32,860 bases of DNA from NCBI GenBank assembly GCA_900318955.1, contig ONMJ01000025.1, positions 1-32,860 on the forward strand, given 5' to 3'. This document shows positions 1-8,817 of this stretch, one piece after another (within the stretch, counting starts at the first letter, position 1; each line of letters opens with the position of its first letter). The notes under the pieces are model-generated. The model saw only the letters and a list, made by a program, of their open reading frames with translations, was not told the DNA's origin and did not search any database. A program made the position numbers and the translations under genes. This DNA comes from an uncultured Bacteroidales bacterium (lineage in GTDB: Bacteria; Bacteroidota; Bacteroidia; Bacteroidales; UBA932).

Positions 1-12
1 GACTAAAAAGTC

Positions 13-40
13 GAGAGACTGATAGCCAGCCTCTCTTTTT
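13..40 (+). terminator. Rho-independent terminator, possibly bidirectional
   Basis: A 23-nt hairpin (5-bp outer stem GAGAG/CTCTC, one A-C mismatch, then CTG/CAG around a 5-nt loop) is followed by five T. A run of A just upstream (5-9) gives a T run on the other strand too, so it could stop transcription in both directions. The gene it serves lies outside the left edge. Confidence 0.55.
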
Positions 41-44
41 GTCC

Positions 45-297
45 TGTGGCCAAGGCTCCGAGCCGCCAGGCAGCCAACCGCCGGCGGAACTCCGTTCGCT
101 TCGCTCACTCCGGCCCCTCCCACAATCTCCTTCGTCCCGCGTGAGCGGAACTCGTATCTTGCGGGCCCCTCCCCCTGCCTGTCGGCAGCAAGTTATCGCG
201 CAGCGATGACGCAGATGACGATGGGAGGGGCCGGAGCGAACGCAGTGAGCGGAGTCCTCTCAGAGGCAAGCTGCCGCCGCTGCGGAGCCTGGCGCAC
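45..297. repeat. GC-rich intergenic region with a large imperfect inverted repeat
   Basis: No convincing gene. The stretch 108-121 (CTCCGGCCCCTCCC) is the exact inverse complement of 223-236. Similarity continues outward, with GAAC/GTGAGCGGAGT-like blocks on both arms (about 87-107 and 237-257). Short open frames here have low-complexity Arg/Ser/Leu-rich products typical of GC-rich noncoding DNA. It may be an intergenic repeat of the host genome; other copies cannot be checked from one window. Confidence 0.5.
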
Positions 298-332
298 AAA
301 AAAGAGGGGCCGGCCTTTTTGGTCGACCCCTC
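298..332 (-). terminator. Rho-independent terminator of locus A
   Basis: Read on the minus strand, GAGGGG pairs with CCCCTC and the stem continues through a T-G pair, CG/CG and CC/GG around an A5 loop, followed by six T. It begins about 20 bp past the stop codon of the last locus A gene, which fits the end of the minus-strand operon. Confidence 0.8.
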
Positions 333-352
333 AATTGTATCAATCCGGGAAC

Positions 353-2092
353 TTACTTGCCGATGTAGGCTCCCATTACTTTTTCGCTTCTGGAATTTCC
401 CTTTTGATCGACGACAAGGTCTTCCTCAAGAACATCGAAGGACATTCCCGAAGGGATAGCCTTAAGCTCGGCCGGAGTCATACCGGCAGTCAGAGCGGGA
501 TTTGCTGAGCCGATGAGAGGGAATACGCCGCCGCTTAGAGGGCCGAGCATCGAAGGAGCATCGAATGCTCCTACTACAGCCTCCCCTTCTGAATAAGCCT
601 TTGCTCCGATTACAGAAGAAAGAAGTATTTTCGGCAATGTTCCTACCTTGCCACCCTGACCTACTACATCCTCACCACCTGCTGTGACAGAGGTGTTTCC
701 AGCCACAATAGAATTGTACATATTCAATGTTCCATTGGCATTCAGGACTTCAACGCCACCTCCCTCAGAAGCCGTTGCCTTATTGCCCGTGACAGTACAA
801 CTGATCATTGTGAGCGCAGCAGGAGCTGCAGCAGTACCATAAACAGCGACTCCGGCGGCTTTCTTGCATGAATTGCCATATACTGTACAGTTGATGAGAA
901 CATTCTCGGAACCTTCGCGGGCATAGATTGCACCGCCCTGAGAAGCGCCCGCCGAATTATTGGCCACCTCGCAGCCAACCATATAAAGCTTGGACAGAAT
1001 ACCGCCATTGGCGTAGTTGTAAACGCCTGCTCCGACGCCTGTACCCTTATTATCCTTAAGCAGGCAGTTGTAGAGGGATAGGGTTCCGGCGAAGTTCCAG
1101 ATACATGCTCCATTGGCTCCCGTATTGGAAGTAAACTCGCAGTTTCTGAATGTCGACTCAGATTCTTCTGCATTGAAGAGGCCGCCATTGGCCTTTCCGG
1201 CGTTTCCGGTAATAATACAGTTCTCGAAAAGGGCCTTACTGCCTCCGACAATCAATCCTCCGCCGTTATTCTTATAGAATGTAGCTCCATTAATCTTGTA
1301 GCTGCCACTACCGTTCGAATTACCCTTGGTGATTGTGACACCACTTACATATACAGAGAACAGATTATCCTTGGGAGCTCCGACAGCAAGGACATGAATA
1401 GCCTGGTCATTGCCTGACAGAATTGTCGCATTCTTCCCTGGGTCCGGCGTGTCTCCGGCCTTAGGATTAGCAGGATAACCTCCTATGAGCGAGATGTTCG
1501 ACTTGATAAAGAAGGTCTCATCACCTTTGCTTCCACCCGGAAGGATGTCGGTCGGCACATACTCTCCGGCAGCGAGGTGAATCTTATCAGCGTTAACTGC
1601 CGCTTCAAGGGCCTTTGACAGAGTTGTAGCCGTCTCCCAGCTCTTACCGTCGGCATCGGCTTTTCCGTCCGGTTTGACAAAGTAGTCGGTACCAAGGTCG
1701 GATAATTCCAGCGGATCCTGACTGATGGAAATGAATGCCTCATCATCATTAGTAATCCACATACGGATCTTTCCGCTTCTGGGTTCCAGACCCGGGTTCT
1801 TAGTAACAGTAAAGTTGATAATCTCTTCCGATCCGTCCCCTTTACCAATCCTATTGCTGGTAACTACTATCCACTCATCGGTACTCTCAATGAGCCAGGG
1901 ACGGTTGGCACGGACCTTTGTAGAGTACTCTCCACCAAGTTTTCCGACTTTAACGGCCGGTTCTCCGTCGAATACGAATTCGGCCTTGCCTCCGACGCCA
2001 TCGGGCATCGGATGCTCACTTTCATCCAGCCAAGTCGACTTGCAGCCAACCAGAAGGGAAAGTGCCATCATTATATATATTATTTTTTTCAT
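353..2092 (-). CDS. BACON plus right-handed beta-helix surface lipoprotein
   Basis: 579 aa, last gene of locus A. A lipoprotein signal peptide ends in lipobox LVGC (Cys17), followed by an acidic stretch (WLDESE, 21-26) compatible with export to the cell surface. Residues about 38-128 look like a BACON domain (PWLIES, WIVV, then a closing SISQDP strand). From about 137 on, the sequence is a parallel beta-helix of the Chlamydia-PMP/choice-of-anchor type, with KSWETATTL, IHLAAGEY and repeated NCxxxxNxA and GGGxxV units. BACON domains are known in Bacteroidales glycan-binding lipoproteins. I infer a surface glycan-binding or depolymerising role; no catalytic residues can be assigned. No type IX secretion C-terminal domain is seen. 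The gene lies 11 bp after the phosphodiester glycosidase gene and just before a strong terminator. Confidence 0.85.
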   Translation of the reverse strand: MKKIIYIMMALSLLVGCKSTWLDESEHPMPDGVGGKAEFVFDGEPAVKVGKLGGEYSTKVRANRPWLIESTDEWIVVTSNRIGKGDGSEEIINFTVTKNPGLEPRSGKIRMWITNDDEAFISISQDPLELSDLGTDYFVKPDGKADADGKSWETATTLSKALEAAVNADKIHLAAGEYVPTDILPGGSKGDETFFIKSNISLIGGYPANPKAGDTPDPGKNATILSGNDQAIHVLAVGAPKDNLFSVYVSGVTITKGNSNGSGSYKINGATFYKNNGGGLIVGGSKALFENCIITGNAGKANGGLFNAEESESTFRNCEFTSNTGANGACIWNFAGTLSLYNCLLKDNKGTGVGAGVYNYANGGILSKLYMVGCEVANNSAGASQGGAIYAREGSENVLINCTVYGNSCKKAAGVAVYGTAAAPAALTMISCTVTGNKATASEGGGVEVLNANGTLNMYNSIVAGNTSVTAGGEDVVGQGGKVGTLPKILLSSVIGAKAYSEGEAVVGAFDAPSMLGPLSGGVFPLIGSANPALTAGMTPAELKAIPSGMSFDVLEEDLVVDQKGNSRSEKVMGAYIGK

Positions 2093-2103
2093 TCCGATTC
2101 CGT

Positions 2104-3075
2104 TTATTTATCGTTTGCGATAATAGCGAGGCCATTATAGAGCTGACGCTCTTCACCGCCGTTATCATTTGGCCAGTTCCTTACGTTAAAGCGAGCCGGA
2201 TCTCCGTAGGGCCCATCTTTTGCGACTATGAAAGTCGACGAGCCTCCGCCGTCGAGATTTAGAGCCTCAGAGCATCCGAGAGCGAGGAAGTTCTCAGCAA
2301 GAGTCTGAAGATACATGCCGTTGGAGTAAGTGTACCGCCTCCCGTCGACAACCATGAGATATATTGTCTTTCTGTCCGGCATAATTCCGATAGCTGTTCG
2401 CGGATGAGACGCTTCATCAAGGTCATTAGGGACATCGATATCAATCTTTCCGTCCACAATCAGCCTCGGGCTTCCACAGAAAGCCTGATCGAAGGATCCG
2501 CCACAATCAGCGAGAATCCTGTTGTATTCGCTCTCATATCCAATCCCCATGGTCTTGTCTTTGATATACACAAAGCAGCGCGGGCGATCCTGAAGGAAAG
2601 TGAATTTATCCTTCAGGACAACTCCGTTGGACCAATAGACTCCCTGAGGGCCGAGCCCGCCTCCAAAGTCGGTGTTTGTGCCGCCTAGTACACAATTACC
2701 TTCTTTATCGACATGACTGAGCATCTTTGAGAGGACCTCGGGATTGCCGCCGACAGTGTGGGTTCCGTATGGAGTCACGCACTCGAGATTGATAGTCGGC
2801 TCCGAGAGATCGATTTTGTACCAGAACGTCCTTATTGAACGTCCTTCGGAAGATAGATAGGCCATTTCAGTGACCTCAACTCCCTTATGCAGGGTATATG
2901 TTGAATCCTTATAGATGACGCTTATCTGGTCCGTACCCTCCACAAGAGCTTTACCTATGGCTGAAGTAGGTTGAGGGACCGGATATTCGACCATCTGGGG
3001 ATAATCCTCGCAGGCGTTGACAAAGAGCAGCCCGCCAAGGAAAAGTGTCAATATTCCAAATCTGTTCATAGTCAT
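2104..3075 (-). CDS. Phosphodiester glycosidase (NAGPA/DUF2233) lipoprotein
   Basis: 323 aa with lipobox VNAC (Cys22). The family includes the human mannose-6-phosphate uncovering enzyme, which removes GlcNAc from a sugar-1-phosphodiester, and bacterial DUF2233 proteins. Signature blocks are present: GGTNTDFGGG (131-140) at the place of the family's NGGFF motif, RTAIG (226-230), VVDGR (242-246), GMYLQTLAENFLALG (253-267) and NLDGGGSST (273-281). The domain fills nearly the whole mature protein, so this is a stand-alone enzyme. It starts 6 bp after the susD stop. ATG at 3075 and ATG at 3069 are both possible; the second gives a more standard MNRF start, and neither has a clear Shine-Dalgarno. 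Cleavage of a sugar-phosphodiester bond at the cell surface or in the periplasm is inferred. Confidence 0.88.
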   Translation of the reverse strand: MTMNRFGILTLFLGGLLFVNACEDYPQMVEYPVPQPTSAIGKALVEGTDQISVIYKDSTYTLHKGVEVTEMAYLSSEGRSIRTFWYKIDLSEPTINLECVTPYGTHTVGGNPEVLSKMLSHVDKEGNCVLGGTNTDFGGGLGPQGVYWSNGVVLKDKFTFLQDRPRCFVYIKDKTMGIGYESEYNRILADCGGSFDQAFCGSPRLIVDGKIDIDVPNDLDEASHPRTAIGIMPDRKTIYLMVVDGRRYTYSNGMYLQTLAENFLALGCSEALNLDGGGSSTFIVAKDGPYGDPARFNVRNWPNDNGGEERQLYNGLAIIANDK

Positions 3076-3081
3076 TGCATA

Positions 3082-4371
3082 TTAGTAACCAGGGTTCTGC
3101 TCAAGAGTCTTCCTCGAGAGTGTTATTTCGCTGTCGGGGATTGGGAATCTCGTCTGGAATTCCTTGATTCCCAGATACTTCACTGCCGTACCCGTACGGA
3201 CATAATCATAGTACATCTGGTTCTCGCCAAGAAGTTCGAGACGACGTTCGTGAAGGATAGCCTCAAGGAAATTGTCAGGATTGGTGACAGGAGCACCTTC
3301 CAGCCCTCTTGCCGACCTCAATTCATTGAGCCTGGCGACACCGTTCGGATACCCTTGAGCCTCAGCACTGACAAGATACATCTCTCCGAGTCTGGAAATA
3401 ATCACAGGATCGGTTCCTGCCTGTCCTGAGGGATATTTGTTGAGACGATAGTAGCCTCCGTCGAGAAGAATCGAGGTATTGCGGCGTTTATCCGTTGACT
3501 CATAAAGCTTCCAAATGTCTTCGGTTACACTGTATGTACCCTTTCCCTTATTGACATAATCGTATGAGTAGAACTCGTTTCCAAGGCGTATGGATGAGGT
3601 TTCCATGTCGCAGCGGAAAGCGAAGATTGTCTCGGTGTTGGTCTTCGGCTGCGGGTAGGTCCCGAAAATGTCCGAGAAATCGTCGAGCGCATAGCGCCCC
3701 GAGGTAATAAGTTCCTCCGCATAGCGTGCAGCCTCTTCTTTCTTACCTTCATAGAGACAGATCCTGGCTTTGAGAGCCTTAGCCGCATCGAGGGAGACAT
3801 AGTAGTAACTTGCTGATGTGCCGAGAAGAGAAAGGGCGTTGTCAATATTCTCGTCTATAAAAGCCCAGGTCTGCTCCTCAGTGCTGCGTGAGATATAATC
3901 CTCAGTGTTCTCCCGTAGTATCGGCACTCCGCGGAATCTGGTATTGAGGCAGAGATAGAGCCACGCTCTGAAATAATAGGCCTCGGCGAGCATTAACTTC
4001 GCTGTCGGGTTATCAGGGAAACGGTTTGCAATGAAGATTACATTGTTGACCTGATATAGAGCGGAGTAATAGCCCTTCCATTCAGCAGCCATAGTAGAAC
4101 CGGTCTTAAGCTCCGCATTGATGACATCGATGGGATTGTATGTCTTCTGATTGACATCTCCTCCTACTATGTCGAAGATAAGGTAGGAGAGAGTCCCGGG
4201 ATCCTCTTCCACGCTGTTATACATTCCCATACGCACTGCCGGCAAATCAGTGACGGACACAGCCTCTGGCTGAATGGCCGTATGAGGGTACTGCTCAAGC
4301 ATTTTGGAACACGAGGTGGCCCCTGCCGCAACGAGCAAGGATGCCAGTATGATTGTTACATTCTTTTTCAT
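3082..4371 (-). CDS. susD-like: SusD/RagB family nutrient-binding lipoprotein (locus A)
   Basis: 429 aa, short for the family (often 500-600). Lipobox ATSC (Cys21). The SusD fold shows in the TPR-like helices (WKGYYSALYQVNNVI; AEAYYFRAWLYLCL, about 97-140), DAAKALKARICLYEG, and the C-terminal block with ILHERRLELLGENQMYYDYVR and the family ending LEQNPGY. SusD proteins sit over the SusC channel as a lid that binds the ligand outside the cell. The gene follows susC by 12 bp. The short length suggests reduced insert loops between the TPR helices and perhaps a small ligand. Confidence 0.95.
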   Translation of the reverse strand: MKKNVTIILASLLVAAGATSCSKMLEQYPHTAIQPEAVSVTDLPAVRMGMYNSVEEDPGTLSYLIFDIVGGDVNQKTYNPIDVINAELKTGSTMAAEWKGYYSALYQVNNVIFIANRFPDNPTAKLMLAEAYYFRAWLYLCLNTRFRGVPILRENTEDYISRSTEEQTWAFIDENIDNALSLLGTSASYYYVSLDAAKALKARICLYEGKKEEAARYAEELITSGRYALDDFSDIFGTYPQPKTNTETIFAFRCDMETSSIRLGNEFYSYDYVNKGKGTYSVTEDIWKLYESTDKRRNTSILLDGGYYRLNKYPSGQAGTDPVIISRLGEMYLVSAEAQGYPNGVARLNELRSARGLEGAPVTNPDNFLEAILHERRLELLGENQMYYDYVRTGTAVKYLGIKEFQTRFPIPDSEITLSRKTLEQNPGY

Positions 4372-4383
4372 AAGGCAATGCGA

Positions 4384-7300
4384 TTAAAAGGACAAGTTGA
4401 CTCCGAAAGTGAATGTTCTCGGCTGAGGGACATTGAGATTGTCCGTCCAGGTATATCGTGGATCCATATTGTTGGAAACCTCAGGATCCCAGCCAGGATA
4501 AGGAGTGAGCAGGAAGAGGTTGTCTCCCTGCAGATAGACCCTCAGTCCCTGCATATTCAGCTTTTTCAGCACTTTTGAGGGGAACTGATAAGCAAGTGTC
4601 AAAGCGCGAAGCCGGATGAATGAACCGTCGAAGAGGATCATATCGGAGTTTTTCTGGTTGAAAGCATATCCAGCGATATTCCTCGGATATGTATTGGTCG
4701 TACCTGGCCCCGTCCATGCGTTTTCGGCATATTCGGCGACGACTCCCCTGGTATGAGCTGATCTGGTAAGGTTTGCACCCTGACCCATAAGCACCTGATT
4801 ACCATACATGTAGGTAAAGAAGATATTCAGCGATAGGCCTTTCCATGTGAAGGTATTGTTCCATCCTCCGAAGAAGTCCGGATCAGCATCGCCCATCGGC
4901 AGACGGTCGCTATCATCGATAACTCCGTTGCCATCCTCGTCATGCCATTTAACATCACCTGCTCTTACACCCTGATCATACTGAGGCTGAGGTACTTCCG
5001 CATCGTATTGATAGATACCCTCCTGGACAAAAAGATTGAAGCAGTTGATTGAGCGGCCTTTTTCGAGAATACGGTTACTTGCAAGAATCGGGGCGTCGTC
5101 ATCGAGAAGTTTCGTAATCGTATTGACATTCCTCGCAATATTGAAGTTCGTCTGGTAATGTACTTGGCCGAGATCAATATTGCCGCCAATTGTCACCTCA
5201 AAACCGACGTTTCTCATCGAACCGATATTTGTCATAATGTTTGAACGACCAGTAGTAGCCTGAACAGGCATACTGTAGAGCAGGTCGGTTGTATTCTTGA
5301 GATAACCGTCAATGATGAAGGTGAGTTTGTCATGGAAGAATCCAAGGTCCATACCGGCATCGAACTGGTCTGCCTTTTCCCATGTCAGCTGGGAGTTTCC
5401 GAAGTCGGTCACTGCGAAACCGGCCTGCTTATCATAGCCGTTTCCGGCTGAAAGCTTGGGCTGCCAAGCATAATAGCCAATACCTTCCTGGTTTCCTGTC
5501 TTTCCGTAACTGAGGCGGAATTTCATATCCGTTCCAGCCGCTTTCGCCTTTGCCATAAAAGGCTCGTTGGTGATATTCCATCCGAGGGAGATAGAAGGGA
5601 ACCAACCCCACCTGAAGTCCTTCGCAAACTTAGAAGAGCCATCTGCTCGGAGTGTAGCCGTAAGAAGATATCTGCTTTTCCATGAACCACTAATACGGCC
5701 GAACCAAGATTCCATGGCATAAGCGGCCTTGCTGCCAGAGTGGCCATAGTAGGTACCTACCCCGACAACATCAAGAGCCTGAGCAGGGAAATCAGTCGCC
5801 TCTACAGAGATATTGTGGTATGAACGGTGCATGAATGAATGACCGAACATGGCATTGAACGTCATGTCCTTGTTAAAGAATGAGTCATTGTAATTGAGGA
5901 CGTTCTCGACAGTCAGGTTGATGCTGATCTGCCCGCGGTCTACAATATATCCCGTTCCCTTTCCGTAAGGATGCGTATAGTAGTAATTCGTGTAATCGTA
6001 GAGATTGAGCACGTCGGTATTGACAGAGTTTTTGAAAGTCAGCCTGTCATCCAGGAACTTCAGGGTACCGAAGAAGCTGCCGATGTAGCGCATGTTCTCA
6101 ATGTACATGTTTTCTTCGTTCAGAATCTGGATACCGTTATGGAAAGTAAGCTCGTCAGTACCACCGACATAGTAGGAGCCGTCCGGTTTATAGGGTCGAT
6201 CGGTCGGCCTTTGGAGAATAGCCCTCGCAATGATATTCGATCCGGCGTTAGATCCAGGGACCTGATGGTTTTTCATGTAACCTACACTGCTGTTAGCGCC
6301 AACCTCGAGCCACTTGTTGACCTGATGACTGATTTTGGTGCTGAGGTTGATCTTGTCCATCTTGTTGGTCCTTATGATACCCTCATGATGACCGGCACTT
6401 GCACCGATGTAGAAATGTGTTTTCTTGCTGCCTCCGGCAAAGGAAATATCTCCGGTATAGAAATGACCGATCTGGGTGATAGCCCTCATCCAGTCATAGT
6501 CTTTCATATTGCCGAAAGGATTGACAATGTGCTCTTTATAGTTCTTGTCTCCAACCTGATACCCGTACTGACGGTTGTAATTGTCGACTCCTTCGTTATA
6601 TGAGCGTACATACAATTCGGAGTCTGCCATTTTGATCTTGTCAATATTGGGAAACTGGGAAAGTCCGGTTGTGACTTTTACATTGAGACTGGACTTCTGC
6701 TCCGATCCGCTTCGGGTTGTGATGAGTACGACTCCGTTGGTCGCCCTCGATCCGTAGATGGCTGCAGAAGCCGCATCCTTGAGAATCTCGATAGACTCGA
6801 TATCGTTGAGATTAAGGAGGGAAAGAGTACTCATACTCTCTCCTAGATTTGTGATGTTTCCTTCTGTGTTATAGATAGGAACGCCGTCTACAACATAGAG
6901 CGGCTCGTTACTTGCGGAGAGCGACGAAGCACCACGGATGGACATTCTTTCTCCTGAGCCGAGGTTTCCTGAACCCGTGAAAGAAGTAACTCCGGCTACG
7001 CGGCCCTGAAGCAGTTCTGCAGGAGAGCTGACGCTTCTCATCATCTCCTCATTAACAGAGACCTTGCTGATGGCGCTGGTAACAAGAGACCTCCTCATAG
7101 AGCCGTATCCGATGACAACTAGTTCGTCGAGTTGCTCCGCTGAAGAAGAAAGGACAAATCTTAATGAAGAAGTCGGTTCTGACACTCTCTGAGTGACTGA
7201 GTCATAGCCGAGGCAAGCACACTCCAGGATACTTGCAGAACTGAGAGAGATTGAGAAATGCCCGTCAAGATCGGTCACTACTCCTCTCGTGGATCCCGGG

Positions 7301-7716
7301 ATCATGACGGTCGCTCCCGGAACCGGATTGCCGTTCTGATCAACCACTGTACCGCTTACAGTAAAGCCCTTACTTTGAACAGTCCTTTGAGGGGCCGCCT
7401 CTTTTTCAGGCTTAGGCGTCAGAACGATCATCTTGCCATCGACACTGTATGTCGTCCCTGGCATAATCTCAGAGAGAATCTCCCCGATGGTCTTGTCGTG
7501 AACATCTACAGAGACCTTTCGAGCCACATCGATGTCAGCATTTTTGTAGAAGAAAGCATAGTCGGTCTGTCCCTCGATGGCATCCAGCACCTGCTTGACG
7601 GTGACATTATCCATCTTCAGAGACAGAGTGCCCTTTTGGGCTCCCATGCTGACCTCACCGAAAAACAGGAATAGCATGAACGCCAGCCCCAAAAAAATCG
7701 GTTTGTTTCTTTGCAT
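4384..7716 (-). CDS. susC-like: SusC/RagA TonB-dependent transporter with STN domain (locus A)
   Basis: 1110 aa. A signal peptide (cleavage near SMGA, about 25) is followed by an STN domain (about 34-101), a carboxypeptidase-regulatory-like domain (118-190: SGTVVDQNGNPVPGATV), the SusC motif DELVVIGYG (197-205), a plug with LQGRVAGV and IEILKDAASAAIYGSRATNGVV, and a 22-strand-type barrel ending in FGVNLSF. The STN domain is the part that contacts FecR-type anti-sigma factors in TonB-dependent signalling receptors, so this is a transducing transporter; the neighbouring fecR, 25 bp upstream, agrees. It should import a ligand captured with SusD across the outer membrane using TonB energy. The ligand is not predictable from sequence. 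Confidence 0.96.
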   Translation of the reverse strand: MQRNKPIFLGLAFMLFLFFGEVSMGAQKGTLSLKMDNVTVKQVLDAIEGQTDYAFFYKNADIDVARKVSVDVHDKTIGEILSEIMPGTTYSVDGKMIVLTPKPEKEAAPQRTVQSKGFTVSGTVVDQNGNPVPGATVMIPGSTRGVVTDLDGHFSISLSSASILECACLGYDSVTQRVSEPTSSLRFVLSSSAEQLDELVVIGYGSMRRSLVTSAISKVSVNEEMMRSVSSPAELLQGRVAGVTSFTGSGNLGSGERMSIRGASSLSASNEPLYVVDGVPIYNTEGNITNLGESMSTLSLLNLNDIESIEILKDAASAAIYGSRATNGVVLITTRSGSEQKSSLNVKVTTGLSQFPNIDKIKMADSELYVRSYNEGVDNYNRQYGYQVGDKNYKEHIVNPFGNMKDYDWMRAITQIGHFYTGDISFAGGSKKTHFYIGASAGHHEGIIRTNKMDKINLSTKISHQVNKWLEVGANSSVGYMKNHQVPGSNAGSNIIARAILQRPTDRPYKPDGSYYVGGTDELTFHNGIQILNEENMYIENMRYIGSFFGTLKFLDDRLTFKNSVNTDVLNLYDYTNYYYTHPYGKGTGYIVDRGQISINLTVENVLNYNDSFFNKDMTFNAMFGHSFMHRSYHNISVEATDFPAQALDVVGVGTYYGHSGSKAAYAMESWFGRISGSWKSRYLLTATLRADGSSKFAKDFRWGWFPSISLGWNITNEPFMAKAKAAGTDMKFRLSYGKTGNQEGIGYYAWQPKLSAGNGYDKQAGFAVTDFGNSQLTWEKADQFDAGMDLGFFHDKLTFIIDGYLKNTTDLLYSMPVQATTGRSNIMTNIGSMRNVGFEVTIGGNIDLGQVHYQTNFNIARNVNTITKLLDDDAPILASNRILEKGRSINCFNLFVQEGIYQYDAEVPQPQYDQGVRAGDVKWHDEDGNGVIDDSDRLPMGDADPDFFGGWNNTFTWKGLSLNIFFTYMYGNQVLMGQGANLTRSAHTRGVVAEYAENAWTGPGTTNTYPRNIAGYAFNQKNSDMILFDGSFIRLRALTLAYQFPSKVLKKLNMQGLRVYLQGDNLFLLTPYPGWDPEVSNNMDPRYTWTDNLNVPQPRTFTFGVNLSF

Positions 7717-7741
7717 AACTGTTGATGTTTAGTTAGTGTTT

Positions 7742-8734
7742 TTATTTATGTTGTTTGATGAATAAATCTATCTTTTTGCTACTTCCGTCATAGCGGAAGG
7801 AACTGCCGGTAAGCGATTTAATAGCGAGAAGGATATCATCTATAGTCTCCGAGCGGACCGTCATGGAAAGATTTACCTTCTTTGCGGCCACTTCGTCGTC
7901 AAGAACGATATCGACGGAGTACCAGTGCTCCAGATTCTCTACTATATCGAAAAGAGAAGTATTGTAGAATACCAGTCTGTCGTCAATCCACGAGGTGTGA
8001 TTTGAAGCCTTTACTTTCTTTTTGCTCCATACTCCGGTTTCAGAATCCAAAATGAGGGCCTGGTCAGGAGAGAGAGGAATACTTCCAATCTCAGGAATGA
8101 AAGCCTCTACCGCTCCCTCACGAAGGTAAACACCCGTTCCTCTTTCATCACCGGAAAAAATCGTAAACTTGGTTCCGAGTACCTTCACATCCATCTTGCC
8201 GGCACTGACTACGAAAGGATGGGCAGAGTCCTTATAAACATCGAAATAGCCCTCTCCTTCGAGCGTCACCCGCCTTTCCTTCCCCTGCAGGTCCCCTTTA
8301 TAAGTCAAGCGGCTGCCGTGGTTCAGCCAAACCAGAGTCCCGTCCGGCAGGGTAAAATCACCTTTCCCATCCCGCGAAGAAACCAGACAGATAGTTTCCT
8401 CGTTCTGAGATCTCTGATATAGAAGAGCTGCTGAGAAGATAATCGAAGCCACAGCCGCTGCCGTAGAAAGAATGGCGACAAGGCGAAGCCTGCGGCCTTT
8501 CCCTGAAGAGCCATATTCTTGCATCTTCGCATCGGAAAGAACTGATTTTGAGCTTCTAAGCCCCTCTACGCGGACACCTTTCGGGATATCATCCCAGACC
8601 GATTGCATTGCCTCGCTTTTTTTGTCGAACCCCTCCTCATCAAGCATCCACTGCTCTATAGAAGATGATTCGATCTCTCCAAGATCATTTCCCGAATATT
8701 GCTGAAGAATATTTTTTGCGGAATCACTTTTCAT
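7742..8734 (-). CDS. FecR-family anti-sigma factor (locus A)
   Basis: 330 aa. The N-terminal cytoplasmic part (1-80) should bind the sigma factor. One membrane helix follows at about 84-106. The periplasmic FecR domain shows FTLPDGTLVWLNHGSRLTY, then EGEGYFDVYKD, HPFVVSAG and VKVLGTKF. A C-terminal DUF4974-like domain follows (FYNTSLFDIVENLEHWY). Such proteins relay the signal from the STN domain of SusC to an ECF sigma factor. The cognate sigma gene lies back-to-back on the plus strand, 83 bp away between start codons, instead of upstream on the same strand as in locus B. The gene heads the susCD operon, so it should be co-expressed with its receptor. Confidence 0.93.
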   Translation of the reverse strand: MKSDSAKNILQQYSGNDLGEIESSSIEQWMLDEEGFDKKSEAMQSVWDDIPKGVRVEGLRSSKSVLSDAKMQEYGSSGKGRRLRLVAILSTAAAVASIIFSAALLYQRSQNEETICLVSSRDGKGDFTLPDGTLVWLNHGSRLTYKGDLQGKERRVTLEGEGYFDVYKDSAHPFVVSAGKMDVKVLGTKFTIFSGDERGTGVYLREGAVEAFIPEIGSIPLSPDQALILDSETGVWSKKKVKASNHTSWIDDRLVFYNTSLFDIVENLEHWYSVDIVLDDEVAAKKVNLSMTVRSETIDDILLAIKSLTGSSFRYDGSSKKIDLFIKQHK

Positions 8735-8766
8735 ACTTTAAAGACGGATAAGGAAGAGTCAACACA

Positions 8767-8801
8767 CAAGTATATTGGAGGAAATTGTTTATTTTTGCAA
8801 A
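8767..8801 (-). promoter_or_regulatory. Candidate promoter of the locus A operon
   Basis: On the minus strand TTTG (8798-8801) is followed after 23 bp by TATACTTG (8767-8774), one mismatch from the Bacteroidales -7 consensus TAnnTTTG. The spacer is longer than the usual 19-21 bp, so it may be weak or need help, for example from the ECF sigma factor. Confidence 0.3.
8790..8798 (+). promoter_or_regulatory. Candidate -7 element of the sigma factor gene
   Basis: TATTTTTGC matches the Bacteroidales -7 consensus TAnnTTTGY exactly. No clear -33 TTTG lies at the expected distance. Initiation would fall near 8804 and leave a leader of about 14 nt before ATG 8818. This supports the ATG over the in-frame TTG at 8785. 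The element overlaps the candidate promoter on the opposite strand. Confidence 0.4.
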
Positions 8802-8817
8802 GATTCGCTTATTTTCA

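Noticed and set aside
353-2092. Polysaccharide lyase assignment for the beta-helix lipoprotein
   Set aside because: The fold is shared by lyases, but the visible repeats are the generic PMP/choice-of-anchor type and no catalytic Lys/Arg/Asp set can be recognised.
5971-6603. 210-aa open frame on the plus strand
   Set aside because: It lies antisense inside the locus A SusC barrel, with no family resemblance or start signals.
8785-8817. TTG start adding 11 residues to the locus A sigma factor, with GGAGG 3 nt upstream
   Set aside because: A perfect -7 promoter element overlaps these codons, the spacing is tight, and the extra residues do not resemble sigma region 1 or 2.
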